Assembly (NCBI GenBank): GCA_029339505.1
Contig: JAQISU010000123.1
Location: 3,394,501 to 3,458,500, forward strand
Reading direction: 5' to 3'
DNA: 64,000 nucleotides
Origin: Unio delphinus
Taxonomy: Eukaryota; Mollusca; Bivalvia; Unionida; Unionidae
The number at the start of each line of letters is the position of its first letter. Position 1 is the stretch's first letter. This document shows, piece by piece, positions 33,504 through 41,193 of this stretch. The position numbers and the translations under genes were made by a program. Below the pieces are notes generated by a model. The model saw only the letters and a list, made by a program, of their open reading frames with translations. It searched no databases and was not told the origin of the DNA.

Positions 33504-33523
33504 ATATTGTTTGTGAACTAAAT

Positions 33524-33550
33524 TTTCAAATGTGAAACCCAAAGGGTTTC
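33524..33550 (-). promoter_or_regulatory. ATTTGAAA motif plus perfect hairpin before the 350-aa gene
   Basis: Minus-strand CACATTTGAAAA (core 33524-33531) lies 20 nt before the ATG at 33503. A perfect hairpin GAAACCC-TTT-GGGTTTC (33534-33550) sits directly upstream. It differs from the consensus by one base. Confidence 0.5.
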
Positions 33551-33596
33551 CATCATAATTAAAAGCTTAGTTATTAAATAACTTAGTTATTAAATA

Positions 33597-33875
33597 ATGT
33601 ACCATCAAGCTAACGTATTCATCTTCGACAGGGTTAAACTGTACGACGCTATCCGCGAGTGTTTCAGAAATAACATCGCTGGGGATTTCAGAATTGTAAT
33701 ATCTGAGAATGGCGATGAACGATTTGTGTTAACGACGCGGCAACAAGAACAATTACGTGAAAATGGAGGCGTCGCGGTGATTACTTGCTACTACGACCAG
33801 ATCATCCATTATGCACATAACTGCATGAGCAAGTCCAGACTGATGAGTATCCTTTCAGGAGAAAATCCTATGTAA
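33597..33875 (+). CDS. Hypothetical Polinton protein, 92 aa
   Basis: ATG at 33597, on the opposite strand to the structural block, directly after two copies of TTAGTTATTAAATAA. The protein contains FRIVISENGDERFVLTTRQQ, EQLRENGGVAVITCYYDQII and a basic C-terminus. I do not recognise it. The balanced composition and its own AT-rich upstream region make it a plausible gene, but it could be spurious. Confidence 0.5.
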   Translation: MYHQANVFIFDRVKLYDAIRECFRNNIAGDFRIVISENGDERFVLTTRQQEQLRENGGVAVITCYYDQIIHYAHNCMSKSRLMSILSGENPM

Positions 33876-33989
33876 CTTGTGTAACAAGTGAAGTGTAACA
33901 AGTGTTACAAAAAACGCTAAAAAAAAAATAAATAAATTATTTAAATTATTTACGAAAGCCTATTATTTTTTTTAGTAACACCCACGTGG

Positions 33990-34346
33990 TTAAGATACTG
34001 GTCGCTCCTCGTTTAACATTTTTCTAAGATCACGAACTTTAGAACCAATTTCAGCTCGTTTTTGATATTCTTGGCCAAGCTTTTGACGTATTGCTTCAAC
34101 GGTGCTAAATAGCGTTATGAATAAATTAATGTCGTTACCGTACAAACAACCATTGATGGATTTTTGAATTCCTTTCACGAGCCTGTACATCCTAGGTAAA
34201 ACATAACGACCCTTACTAGACAGATATTCAATATCTTCATATTCCGAGGTAATCTTGTCAACGTCGAGACTTTCAGATAATAATACCCCTTTATTATTTA
34301 AATTTGAGATTTCAGCAATTATAGCATTTACATCATTGATATCCAT
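33990..34346 (-). CDS. Hypothetical Polinton protein, 118 aa, helical
   Basis: ATG at 34346 is preceded by TATTTATAAAAATA. The protein is mostly helical and charged, with VNAIIAEISNLNNKGVLLSE, then YLSSKGRYVLPRMYRLVKGI, and a coiled-coil-like end LGQEYQKRAEIGSKVRDLRK. No motif that I recognise. No AATTGAAA element is present, so it may belong to a different expression class from the particle genes. Confidence 0.55.
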   Translation of the reverse strand: MDINDVNAIIAEISNLNNKGVLLSESLDVDKITSEYEDIEYLSSKGRYVLPRMYRLVKGIQKSINGCLYGNDINLFITLFSTVEAIRQKLGQEYQKRAEIGSKVRDLRKMLNEERPVS

Positions 34347-34414
34347 TATTTTTATAAATATAGTATACTGTATCTCTAATTAATAAAAAAAAAACATATA
34401 TGACAACACATCTT

Positions 34415-34600
34415 TGGAACTCCTTGGGTGCCTTCGCATCCAAGTAAGCCCAAGGGGACCCGAAACATACATCTCCGGCGGGAGGCCTAAGGTGGCAAAC
34501 GCCATCTTAGACCGCCCAGAAGATATGCTTGAGGTAACGTCACAACATGGACGGCACAATGCCATATATTTCCACTCGAGTGTTGTGGCAAATTTTAGGC
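34415..34600. ncRNA. Candidate structured RNA or cluster of hairpins
   Basis: Stems visible by eye: a 9-bp stem CTTGGGTGC/GCATCCAAG with a CTTC loop (34423-34444); a 10-bp stem CTAAGGTGGC/GCCATCTTAG with an AAAC loop (34487-34510, one G-T pair) extended by GGCGG/CCGCC outside it; and CACAACA/TGTTGTG (34541-34587). The segment is GC-richer than its surroundings. I do not recognise a known ribozyme or RNA class. A minus-strand open frame of about 105 codons overlaps it, so a protein is an alternative. Confidence 0.35.
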
Positions 34601-34680
34601 ATAACATGTACTTAATTAACTTAATTAAGGATGGATTATAATTCAATGGAACGATGATGGTATGATGTGGGCGTGGTAAA

Positions 34681-34790
34681 CCAAACCAACATGGCAACCC
34701 ATGAAATCGAATTCATGGTTGCATGAGTTAGAAAAAACACCAACCCACGCTACCGAGAATGCGATAGCATGGGTTGCCATGTTGGTTTGG
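34681..34790. repeat. 23-bp perfect inverted repeat with a 64-nt spacer
   Basis: The arms at 34681-34703 and 34768-34790 are perfect complements; the left arm starts CCAAACCAACATGGCAACCC. The spacer contains further short complementary pieces. It could be a small foldback element, a terminator or an origin-type structure. Confidence 0.85.
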
Positions 34791-34867
34791 CTGAGGGGGA
34801 CCGCCCTTTTCCCCAATTAATAGAAAAAAACATCTTCCGTTTCGCCATCAAATAATGTATCTGCTAT

Positions 34868-34937
34868 GGGGACCGAACACGTAGTTGATAGATCTATGTT
34901 TACAAGACAAACACGATACCATTACACCACGGACTAG
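34868..34937 (-). tRNA. Degenerate tRNA-like sequence, closest to tRNA-Thr(UGU)
   Basis: On the minus strand the segment reads like a tRNA with CGTGGTGTAATGGTA (D-arm and A box), an anticodon-loop-like CTTGTAA and GTGTTCGGTCCCC (B box). The loop would give anticodon UGU. The acceptor strands do not pair and the T-stem is poor. It is therefore a tRNA-derived relic or a tRNA-like element, not a confident functional tRNA. Confidence 0.35.
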
Positions 34938-35514
34938 TCATACAGAATAGAGATTTTTTAATATATATATATCTGATATATTTAACAATAAGAGATTTTT
35001 AAAATAGACAATTTTATGCTGCAACAATGAGAAATATTTTAAACAAAATAATACAGTTGTTTAATAAAACAGCGTTTTTATACTCTGTTATAATTCTCTA
35101 GATAAAATACATTCACATACAAGGAATTTTAACCACGCCCACCTACTTCAATGAATAGGAAACACTCGCGTTCCGGCTGAGCGAACATAGGTAATGCGTT
35201 AGATTATAAAGAATTTTTGTACTGAAAAGAACGAGTTAGCTGTCTGCTTTACTGCTAGTCCACCCACCCCCCACACATGAGATATGTAGATAAATAAAAA
35301 TAATAATGCAGTTTTAGCCCACAAGTGACAATAAAAAGTTTTATTCTCTATCGAAAACTCATGCATTATATCTCCATTACAGTCACGTGGGCGCGCCTAG
35401 TCAAGTACAGGTAATATAGCAGGCGACAAATTCCTTTGACGTCATAATACAAGGGAACTTAGTAGGTAGAGTGTGAATTGTAGTGCGGATTTATCCATAA
35501 AGGATTTATCTCCC

Positions 35515-36015
35515 TTAAATAGTTTCAGTGTATACGAACTTTATTTTATGACCATTTTTTTTAGACAGAGATGTTTTAATGATTTTTTCAGCAACAAATC
35601 GAATTGAAGTACTACAAATATCGAAATATTTTCCAGCCGCATTTATCGACTGAAAGCTTCTCTCTTCATTATTTTCTAAATCAAACGATTTCACACCCTT
35701 GGGATGTTTTGCGTGCTTACCAGCGTTGCTTTTTAAAAGGTTATCGCGCTGCGAGACGGCTTGAAGATTCCCAAGACAATTATCAGTCTTCACGCCATTT
35801 ATGTGATCAATCACAAGGCCGTCTTCGATTAATCCGTAAAATGCTTCATAGATGGCTCTGTGACAGAGATACTTCTTCCTCCCAGCTGAAAACATCAAAT
35901 ATCCCATATTATTCAGATATCCAACCGGTTCTTTGAGTCTGCGGTGCCTGACAACACCATCACTAGAAGCTTCGTAATTAGCAAGCACTGGGTGAGGTCT
36001 GAAATCTTGGCTCAT
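35515..36015 (-). CDS. HNH endonuclease with NUMOD-type modules, 166 aa
   Basis: The N-terminus (YEASSDGVVRHRRLKEPVGY) is a NUMOD4-like module. The HNH core follows: HRAIYEAFYGLI, then LVIDHINGVKTDNCLGNLQA with the DH, N and N residues. The C-terminal part (GVKSFDLENNEERSFQSINA, then AAGKYFDICSTSI) is a NUMOD1-like DNA-binding helix-turn-helix module. Such genes are mobile homing-type endonucleases common in phages and large DNA viruses. Here the gene stands free beside the zinc-finger gene. It may be a selfish passenger or may assist the element. ATG at 36015. Confidence 0.88.
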   Translation of the reverse strand: MSQDFRPHPVLANYEASSDGVVRHRRLKEPVGYLNNMGYLMFSAGRKKYLCHRAIYEAFYGLIEDGLVIDHINGVKTDNCLGNLQAVSQRDNLLKSNAGKHAKHPKGVKSFDLENNEERSFQSINAAGKYFDICSTSIRFVAEKIIKTSLSKKNGHKIKFVYTETI

Positions 36016-36028
36016 TTGTATAATAATA

Positions 36029-36355
36029 CTACTTGTCTAATTTATTATCTGCTTTAATTATAAATCTCTGGATATAATCTTGAGGGGTTTTTATGACTTT
36101 GTCCTTGATTTTATCAAGGATGACGGAGTCATTGATTCGTTTGTCATAGTAGCGTTTTAGTTCCCTGTATCGTTTACCCCCACAAGCAAGGCATAATTGC
36201 GATTTTCCTCTAACACCCACCCCACATTGGAGGCATGGGAGAGGGCCTTTTGAACCGTTTCTCACGCTTTGCATATGATACCCACAGAATTCGCTTCTGC
36301 ATGATTTGTTACACGGGGTTGTGGATCCAATCATTAGCCACTTGCAGTGATTCAT
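36029..36355 (-). CDS. Cys-rich zinc-finger Polinton protein, 108 aa
   Basis: The first 65 residues hold ten cysteines arranged as likely zinc sites: CNKSCRSEFCGYH and PCLQCGVGVRGKSQLCLACG. A basic, Tyr-rich helix follows (KRYRELKRYYDKR). Similar small Cys-rich proteins accompany some invertebrate Polintons, by my recollection. DNA or RNA binding is likely but unproven. The ATG at 36355 is divergent from the polymerase ATG at 36398, leaving only 42 bp of shared upstream sequence with AT-rich TATA-like elements. Confidence 0.72.
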   Translation of the reverse strand: MNHCKWLMIGSTTPCNKSCRSEFCGYHMQSVRNGSKGPLPCLQCGVGVRGKSQLCLACGGKRYRELKRYYDKRINDSVILDKIKDKVIKTPQDYIQRFIIKADNKLDK

Positions 36356-36397
36356 TATACTATATTTTTCTATTTAAATACTTGTTTTAATTATAAC
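36356..36397. promoter_or_regulatory. Divergent promoter region between zinc-finger and polymerase genes
   Basis: Only 42 bp separate the two start codons. The sequence contains TATACTATATTTTTCTATTT and TTTAAATA. No AATTGAAA motif is present, which separates these genes from the structural class. Promoter function is inferred from position. Confidence 0.45.
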
Positions 36398-39300
36398 ATG
36401 GAGGAGTTCAAGAGATTATCGAAAATTAAGCCCTGGAAAAATACTAAATTCAATCTTGATAGGGAGTTCCAAAGATTATCGAAAATCAAACCTTGGAAAA
36501 ATACTAAATTCAATCTTGATAGGGAGTTCCAAAGATTATCGAAAATCAAACCTTGGAAAAATACTAAATTCAATCTTGATAGGGAGTTCCAAAGATTATC
36601 GAAAATTAAGCCTTGGAGAAATACTAAATTCAATCTCGATAGAGTCTCTGATACACCAAAACGTCTAATCGGTGATAGAACTATACTCGGTAAAATCAGG
36701 GAGTGTTTTAATGAATTCTACCGAGACGGTGCAGCATACTGTTGGTCGACATTTCGAATTATTGATGAAGATGTCAATGTACCCATCATCGATGCTACTA
36801 TGAACGATAAAAGAGCAGCTGAGATAATTTCACACCTTGGTGAAATTGCAAAGCAATTTCCATCCAAAGGATTTCAAGCAAAGCAATTTCCATCCAAAGG
36901 GGAAATTCAAAGATGGAAATCCAAAGGTGGAAATCCAAAGGATTTCAAGAATTCCAATCAGAAGTATTTTTTCAGAATAAAATTCATTATCGAAGTCGAA
37001 GGCAAATGGATTATTAGGGATAAATTTGAACCAATCCTCAAGGATAAAAAAACTGTCATTGTAAGTAAAGATTCCAAACCAGGAATTCTAACTGGAATTG
37101 ACAAACCATACTACGAAAGATCCTATCCCGTAACAGCAATGGTTTATGGGATATATCCGTTAAATGATAAACCCGATATTGCAAAACTAGCTCCTATGAA
37201 ATATTCACCGTTGACTTCGTCAAGGCTCAATTGTGTAGCAACACGGGTAATGGAACACTTCACAAATGCATCCCGAGGAAATAAACTAACTGATCTGCGA
37301 CGTAGGAAAATAACCGAATGGGAACTGACAGTGAAACAGCACGGTGCAAAGATTTCTGATATAGCTAAATTAGAAGCATCATTAAAATTCCCAATATCAG
37401 TAACAACAATAACCGGAGAAGTATTATACGAACCGAAATATCAATCGCGAGGGGCTCCAATACAAATTATTGATCATAACGAACACGCGTGGACACCTGC
37501 AGTAACAATATTTCCACGAGATAGAACCGTGAGATATATCCCCCGGAAATTTTCCGGGGAATTTTCCGGGGATGTTTTCTATGAAGAGAAATTATTTGAT
37601 GCTATTCATGCGTTGTGTAAAGATGATCCTGTGTCAGTGTGGTTACTTAGTAGTGCTGGTTCCGAATCAGGATTTGATCAATTTGTAAGACCAAATGGTG
37701 AATTATATCGCGTTGAAGAATTAGGTAACAGAATGAGAAAAATCGCTAATGATTTTTCACCGGAGAGTTCCCATGAAAAACTATTGACGGATAGTTTTAC
37801 TATTCCATCAGTGGTAGCTCACTTCGCAAGAGAAAAAAACTCATGGCGTCCAACACGAAGTGATTTTCTCGAGGACGTTAAATTGAGTTGCATCGAATTT
37901 GGTCATGGAGGACTGTGGAATACAAAATACCATCGTGACGGTATGATTTCAATTGATATATCCGCGTGTTATCCTGGAAGTTTTCTCGGGTATGGGGAAT
38001 GCGCTGAATACTTCAAACGATTTGGACACCCCACGCATGAAATGACTCGTGTTGCGATTAATGGACCATTGCCTGATTTTGATTTAACCGGATTCGCTCG
38101 TGTGATATCATTTGAACTCGCTACAGGGTTACATCCGTGTAGTTATGTTTGGCTCGGTAGACACCTATCTGAAAAACACTGGATGCCAATAGTGCTATTG
38201 AGATATATGATTGATTGTGGCATGCTGATATCGTTGATTGTTTCCGAAGCTATTATATGCTATCGAGCTCAGAAAGAAGTTTGGCTACCACAACCCGATC
38301 TAGATCGTATAATTAGCGAACTGCGAAAACAGTTTCCAGAAGAACAAATCATGAATTGGTCTAAGAAGTTATTTGAAATTAAAAAAGAACAAGCAAAAGA
38401 TTTTGGACGAAGAATAATCGGTAAATTTACCCAGGGTGGACGATACGACAACGCAAAATACTCTTCGCGGTTGATCATAGATGTCGCTGAATACGATTTT
38501 ATTGTAGCGGATTTAATGAAACAGGGAAAACTTGTATCCCGTAAGGATGCTTTTCTATCCAATGGTGAGAAATTAGGTACGGTTGTTACCTACTGTGATG
38601 GATATAATTCCCAGTACACACATTTGAGAAGTTCAATGTTAGCCTATGCTTGCATTAATCTATTTTCGATGATAAATAGATTTCCTAATACCGCGGTTAG
38701 AGTGGCCACTGATTCGATGTATATACACAATAAGTACAAATCAGCTGTAGCTAAATTCACAGATCCGGAGGAAGCGTGGGGGCGTTGGCGATTTAAAAAG
38801 GAGATGCTACATGAGTATTGTGAATCCGCAGACGTTGCCATGGATGATAAATATCTTTGTTGTAACCGTATTGAAATTCAATCAGAATTTTCTAATGCAC
38901 CACCGGTATCTGATCCAGTATGTAGATATAAGACAGTTTATTTAAACGGTTGTGGTGGGTCAGGAAAGACAACTCGTGCAATTGAATTATTTCGTCGTGG
39001 AAACGCTAGCGTTTCTAACATGATTGTGCTAACACCGACTCACAGACTCGCCAGAGAGATGATACAACGAGGGGTAAATGCTTGCACTTACCATAGTTTT
39101 TTTCGATGGAAAGGTGACAAATGGACTCCTGAGCGTATGGGTGATAAATTCATTCCTGAAATCATAATTTGGGATGAAATATGCACAGTGTCATTAGATG
39201 TATTAAAAACATTTCTTGAGTGGTTGTTAAACAAAAACACAAAAGTCGTCATGTGCGGGGATCACGGCCAGCCACCACCATTTGTCGGTGCATCTCCACA

Positions 39301-40234
39301 TGAATGGCTAAAGGGTTTTGTAGACTACTATGAAGAAATCACCACTGATTATAGATCACTTGATGAACGATTACGCGAGTTCAAAGCGCTAATTAGATTA
39401 CAACCGGATAGAATCCAATGCGAAATAGCACGTGAAATAATTTCAGAAACTCCCATGAATGATTTCTGGGAAGCGTGGAGACCAAACGATTTGATCATTG
39501 CAAGTAGAAAAATAGTCAGGGATACACTTCAGATGAAGTTATTTGAATTTCATAAAGAAAAATTTGCAACGCTTCCAGTACCCCTTTGTTATAGGCCATC
39601 GGATACACGAAAACAAAACATTGAAGTTGATATTCCAAGCCTAACAAAGTCAGGAAGTGAAAAACAAATTCTCGTATTAAATGATATTGTGCTGGTTGAT
39701 ATCGGCGTCGTTGAAAATGCATTGCGTGCTAATAAATCCCCATGGACGCTAGGATACGCAGCGACGATACATTCTTCACAGGGATTAACTATATCGGATA
39801 CAATTGTTTGGATGGTAGATAATCGCATCGAATGGTCGAATTTAGTCTATCTCGCAGTATCCAGAGTACGAAGAATAAATCAGCTTCGAAGAATTGTCCT
39901 GACAGAGTCAGGCGATGATGAAATCATTGGTGATGATAATGACACAACAATAAGTGATATTGATGTTAGCATCATTAATAAAAAACTCTCCGGTTACAAA
40001 CAACAGGACAAAAAAAAACAACGAGAATTTGATATTGATGCTAAATTAATAATTACTCTGAAGAAACAACAGAATAATCACTGCGCGAGTTGCAATTGTA
40101 TAATGCGTTGGCAGTATTCGGATAAGGATCCTCGCCAATTCACCGTAGACAGAAAAAATAACAATCTCGGTCATGTCAGAAATAATGTGATGTTGACTTG
40201 TCTTGAGTGCAATAGACGCAACGGCGCTAGTTAA
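36398..40234 (+). CDS. DNA polymerase B fused to SF1 helicase and HNH domain, 1278 aa
   Basis: Start at the ATG at 36398; the frame is open upstream but only from a GTG. Residues 3-82 are four 20-residue repeats (EFQRLSKIKPWKNTKFNLDR). The polymerase has motif A SIDISACYPGSF near residue 520, a motif B-like region FGRRIIGKFTQGGRYDNAKY, and motif C RVATDSMYI near 770. This is the protein-primed-type PolB of Polintons. From about 845 an SF1 helicase follows: LNGCGGSGKTTRAIE (Walker A), EIIIWDEI (Walker B), VVMCGDHGQPPP, GYAATIHSSQGLT and LVYLAVSRVRR. The last 55 residues form an HNH-like domain, with HCASCNCIM, FTVDRKNNNLGHVRNN and CLECNRRNG. No stop interrupts it. The gene ends in an 8-bp overlap with the convergent integrase gene. 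It should replicate the element; priming by a terminal protein is the family model. Confidence 0.93.
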   Translation: MEEFKRLSKIKPWKNTKFNLDREFQRLSKIKPWKNTKFNLDREFQRLSKIKPWKNTKFNLDREFQRLSKIKPWRNTKFNLDRVSDTPKRLIGDRTILGKIRECFNEFYRDGAAYCWSTFRIIDEDVNVPIIDATMNDKRAAEIISHLGEIAKQFPSKGFQAKQFPSKGEIQRWKSKGGNPKDFKNSNQKYFFRIKFIIEVEGKWIIRDKFEPILKDKKTVIVSKDSKPGILTGIDKPYYERSYPVTAMVYGIYPLNDKPDIAKLAPMKYSPLTSSRLNCVATRVMEHFTNASRGNKLTDLRRRKITEWELTVKQHGAKISDIAKLEASLKFPISVTTITGEVLYEPKYQSRGAPIQIIDHNEHAWTPAVTIFPRDRTVRYIPRKFSGEFSGDVFYEEKLFDAIHALCKDDPVSVWLLSSAGSESGFDQFVRPNGELYRVEELGNRMRKIANDFSPESSHEKLLTDSFTIPSVVAHFAREKNSWRPTRSDFLEDVKLSCIEFGHGGLWNTKYHRDGMISIDISACYPGSFLGYGECAEYFKRFGHPTHEMTRVAINGPLPDFDLTGFARVISFELATGLHPCSYVWLGRHLSEKHWMPIVLLRYMIDCGMLISLIVSEAIICYRAQKEVWLPQPDLDRIISELRKQFPEEQIMNWSKKLFEIKKEQAKDFGRRIIGKFTQGGRYDNAKYSSRLIIDVAEYDFIVADLMKQGKLVSRKDAFLSNGEKLGTVVTYCDGYNSQYTHLRSSMLAYACINLFSMINRFPNTAVRVATDSMYIHNKYKSAVAKFTDPEEAWGRWRFKKEMLHEYCESADVAMDDKYLCCNRIEIQSEFSNAPPVSDPVCRYKTVYLNGCGGSGKTTRAIELFRRGNASVSNMIVLTPTHRLAREMIQRGVNACTYHSFFRWKGDKWTPERMGDKFIPEIIIWDEICTVSLDVLKTFLEWLLNKNTKVVMCGDHGQPPPFVGASPHEWLKGFVDYYEEITTDYRSLDERLREFKALIRLQPDRIQCEIAREIISETPMNDFWEAWRPNDLIIASRKIVRDTLQMKLFEFHKEKFATLPVPLCYRPSDTRKQNIEVDIPSLTKSGSEKQILVLNDIVLVDIGVVENALRANKSPWTLGYAATIHSSQGLTISDTIVWMVDNRIEWSNLVYLAVSRVRRINQLRRIVLTESGDDEIIGDDNDTTISDIDVSIINKKLSGYKQQDKKKQREFDIDAKLIITLKKQQNNHCASCNCIMRWQYSDKDPRQFTVDRKNNNLGHVRNNVMLTCLECNRRNGAS
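36404..36643 (+). repeat. 60-bp tandem repeat, four copies, within the polymerase gene
   Basis: Four 60-bp units starting near 36404, 36464, 36524 and 36584. The two middle units are nearly identical, the outer ones slightly diverged. The repeat keeps the reading frame and gives four copies of a basic, Trp-containing 20-residue unit at the protein's N-terminus. Confidence 0.95.
36845..36950 (+). repeat. Short CCAAAGG-containing repeats within the polymerase gene
   Basis: GCAAAGCAATTTCCATCCAA occurs twice about 31 bases apart, followed by shorter variants with TGGAAATCCAAAGG. They encode a low-complexity stretch (FPSKGFQAKQFPSKG). The frame is kept. Confidence 0.8.
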
Positions 40235-41189
40235 GACCATGCGGTGGCAATTGAGTATCCTCGGGAATCACTTGTAGTTGTTGTCGAGTAAATCCTCGCT
40301 GAGGAGCAGTTGAATCCAGTTTATAGATTGCTGGTCTACCAGTTGATCGTGTTATACTAGATATCTTATGCGTAGTGACGCTCCAAATAGGATCAGTAGC
40401 CCTTTTTCTACCCCCTTCAAGCTCTCCTGGTTCGTATAAGTACCTCACAATGACACTACTACCAAGAATTGGTTGGGAAACGCTAGCGTTTCTAGGGAAA
40501 TCTTTTTGTGGTTGTACGGGTATTGACTTCTTTTTAATCGCGTTGATAGGTTTCATGTTGATTGTTCTAGTAATCTCGTTATTCAGTGCAGTAATCACAG
40601 ATGGTAATCTTTTAACCCATTCACGGGATCGCTTTTCTTGAATGAATTCTTTTGCGTATTGATATCCAAATAACCGCTCAGCAATCGTCCGATTAAATCG
40701 TTCTACAATGGCCTGATCGCGATGTAGCGCAGTATGCCCTCGTCGTATGGTGACATTATGATTTTTCATTGTAGATAGAACCGCACCCTGAAATTCCTTG
40801 CCAGGATCAACCTGCAATAGATTCGGCCAGTGCAGAGGACCTCGTCGATAAATCCTTTCAAATGCAGAAGCGACTTCAGTGGCTGATTTTGTTTTTAACG
40901 GTTCTGCTTCTTTGTATCGACTTGCAATATCAACTACGGTTAACGCGTATTTGTAACCACGATCATGTGGCAGAAATAATATATCAGCCTGATGAACTTC
41001 ATTAGGAGCAGTCACATCAAAATGCGAGAATTGAATTTGTTTAGGTGGTGGTAGATAAATTTGCCATAGTGCCTGTTTGGATAACCAATCCGCCGCTGTA
41101 GTTTTTTTCACTTTTGCAGCGCTAGCGAGTTTATGTACTGCTGATTTACCCCTCCAGTATCCTCTTGGGGAATAATAAATTGATTCCAT
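40227..41189 (-). CDS. Retrovirus-type DDE integrase of the Polinton, 320 aa
   Basis: The ATG at 41189 begins MESIYYSPRGYWRGKSAVHK; the frame further upstream starts only with GTG. An N-terminal helical domain (KLASAAKVKKTTAADWLSKQ) precedes the catalytic core. Putative catalytic residues are Asp in HQADILFLPHD, Asp in LLQVDPGKEF and Glu in QAIVERFNRTIAERLFGY. The C-terminal SH3-like part has VIVRYLYEPGELEGG. The enzyme should insert the element's ends and make the 5-bp target duplication. A related, decayed integrase lies at 46434-47165. It converges with the polymerase gene. Confidence 0.94.
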   Translation of the reverse strand: MESIYYSPRGYWRGKSAVHKLASAAKVKKTTAADWLSKQALWQIYLPPPKQIQFSHFDVTAPNEVHQADILFLPHDRGYKYALTVVDIASRYKEAEPLKTKSATEVASAFERIYRRGPLHWPNLLQVDPGKEFQGAVLSTMKNHNVTIRRGHTALHRDQAIVERFNRTIAERLFGYQYAKEFIQEKRSREWVKRLPSVITALNNEITRTINMKPINAIKKKSIPVQPQKDFPRNASVSQPILGSSVIVRYLYEPGELEGGRKRATDPIWSVTTHKISSITRSTGRPAIYKLDSTAPQRGFTRQQLQVIPEDTQLPPHGLN

Positions 41190-41193
41190 ATTA

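Larger units (their letters stand above)
34360..35514. other. Long apparently non-coding segment of the Polinton
   Basis: About 1.15 kb with no convincing gene, which is unusual in an otherwise dense element. It holds several strong hairpins (34415-34600), a 23-bp perfect inverted repeat (34681-34790), a tRNA-like sequence (34868-34937) and AT-rich DNA with an ATATATAT run near 34960. The rest (35040-35514) shows nothing I can assign. It lies between the particle and the replication blocks and could hold an origin, a non-coding RNA or degraded insertions. Confidence 0.6.

Noticed and set aside
33542..33542. Start of the 350-aa gene at the far end of its open frame
   Set aside because: The codon there is TTG. 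The ATG at 33503 has the shared upstream motif at the usual distance.
34380..34697. 105-codon minus-strand frame in the Polinton
   Set aside because: No recognisable domain, and it overlaps strong hairpins; left as an alternative reading of the structured region.
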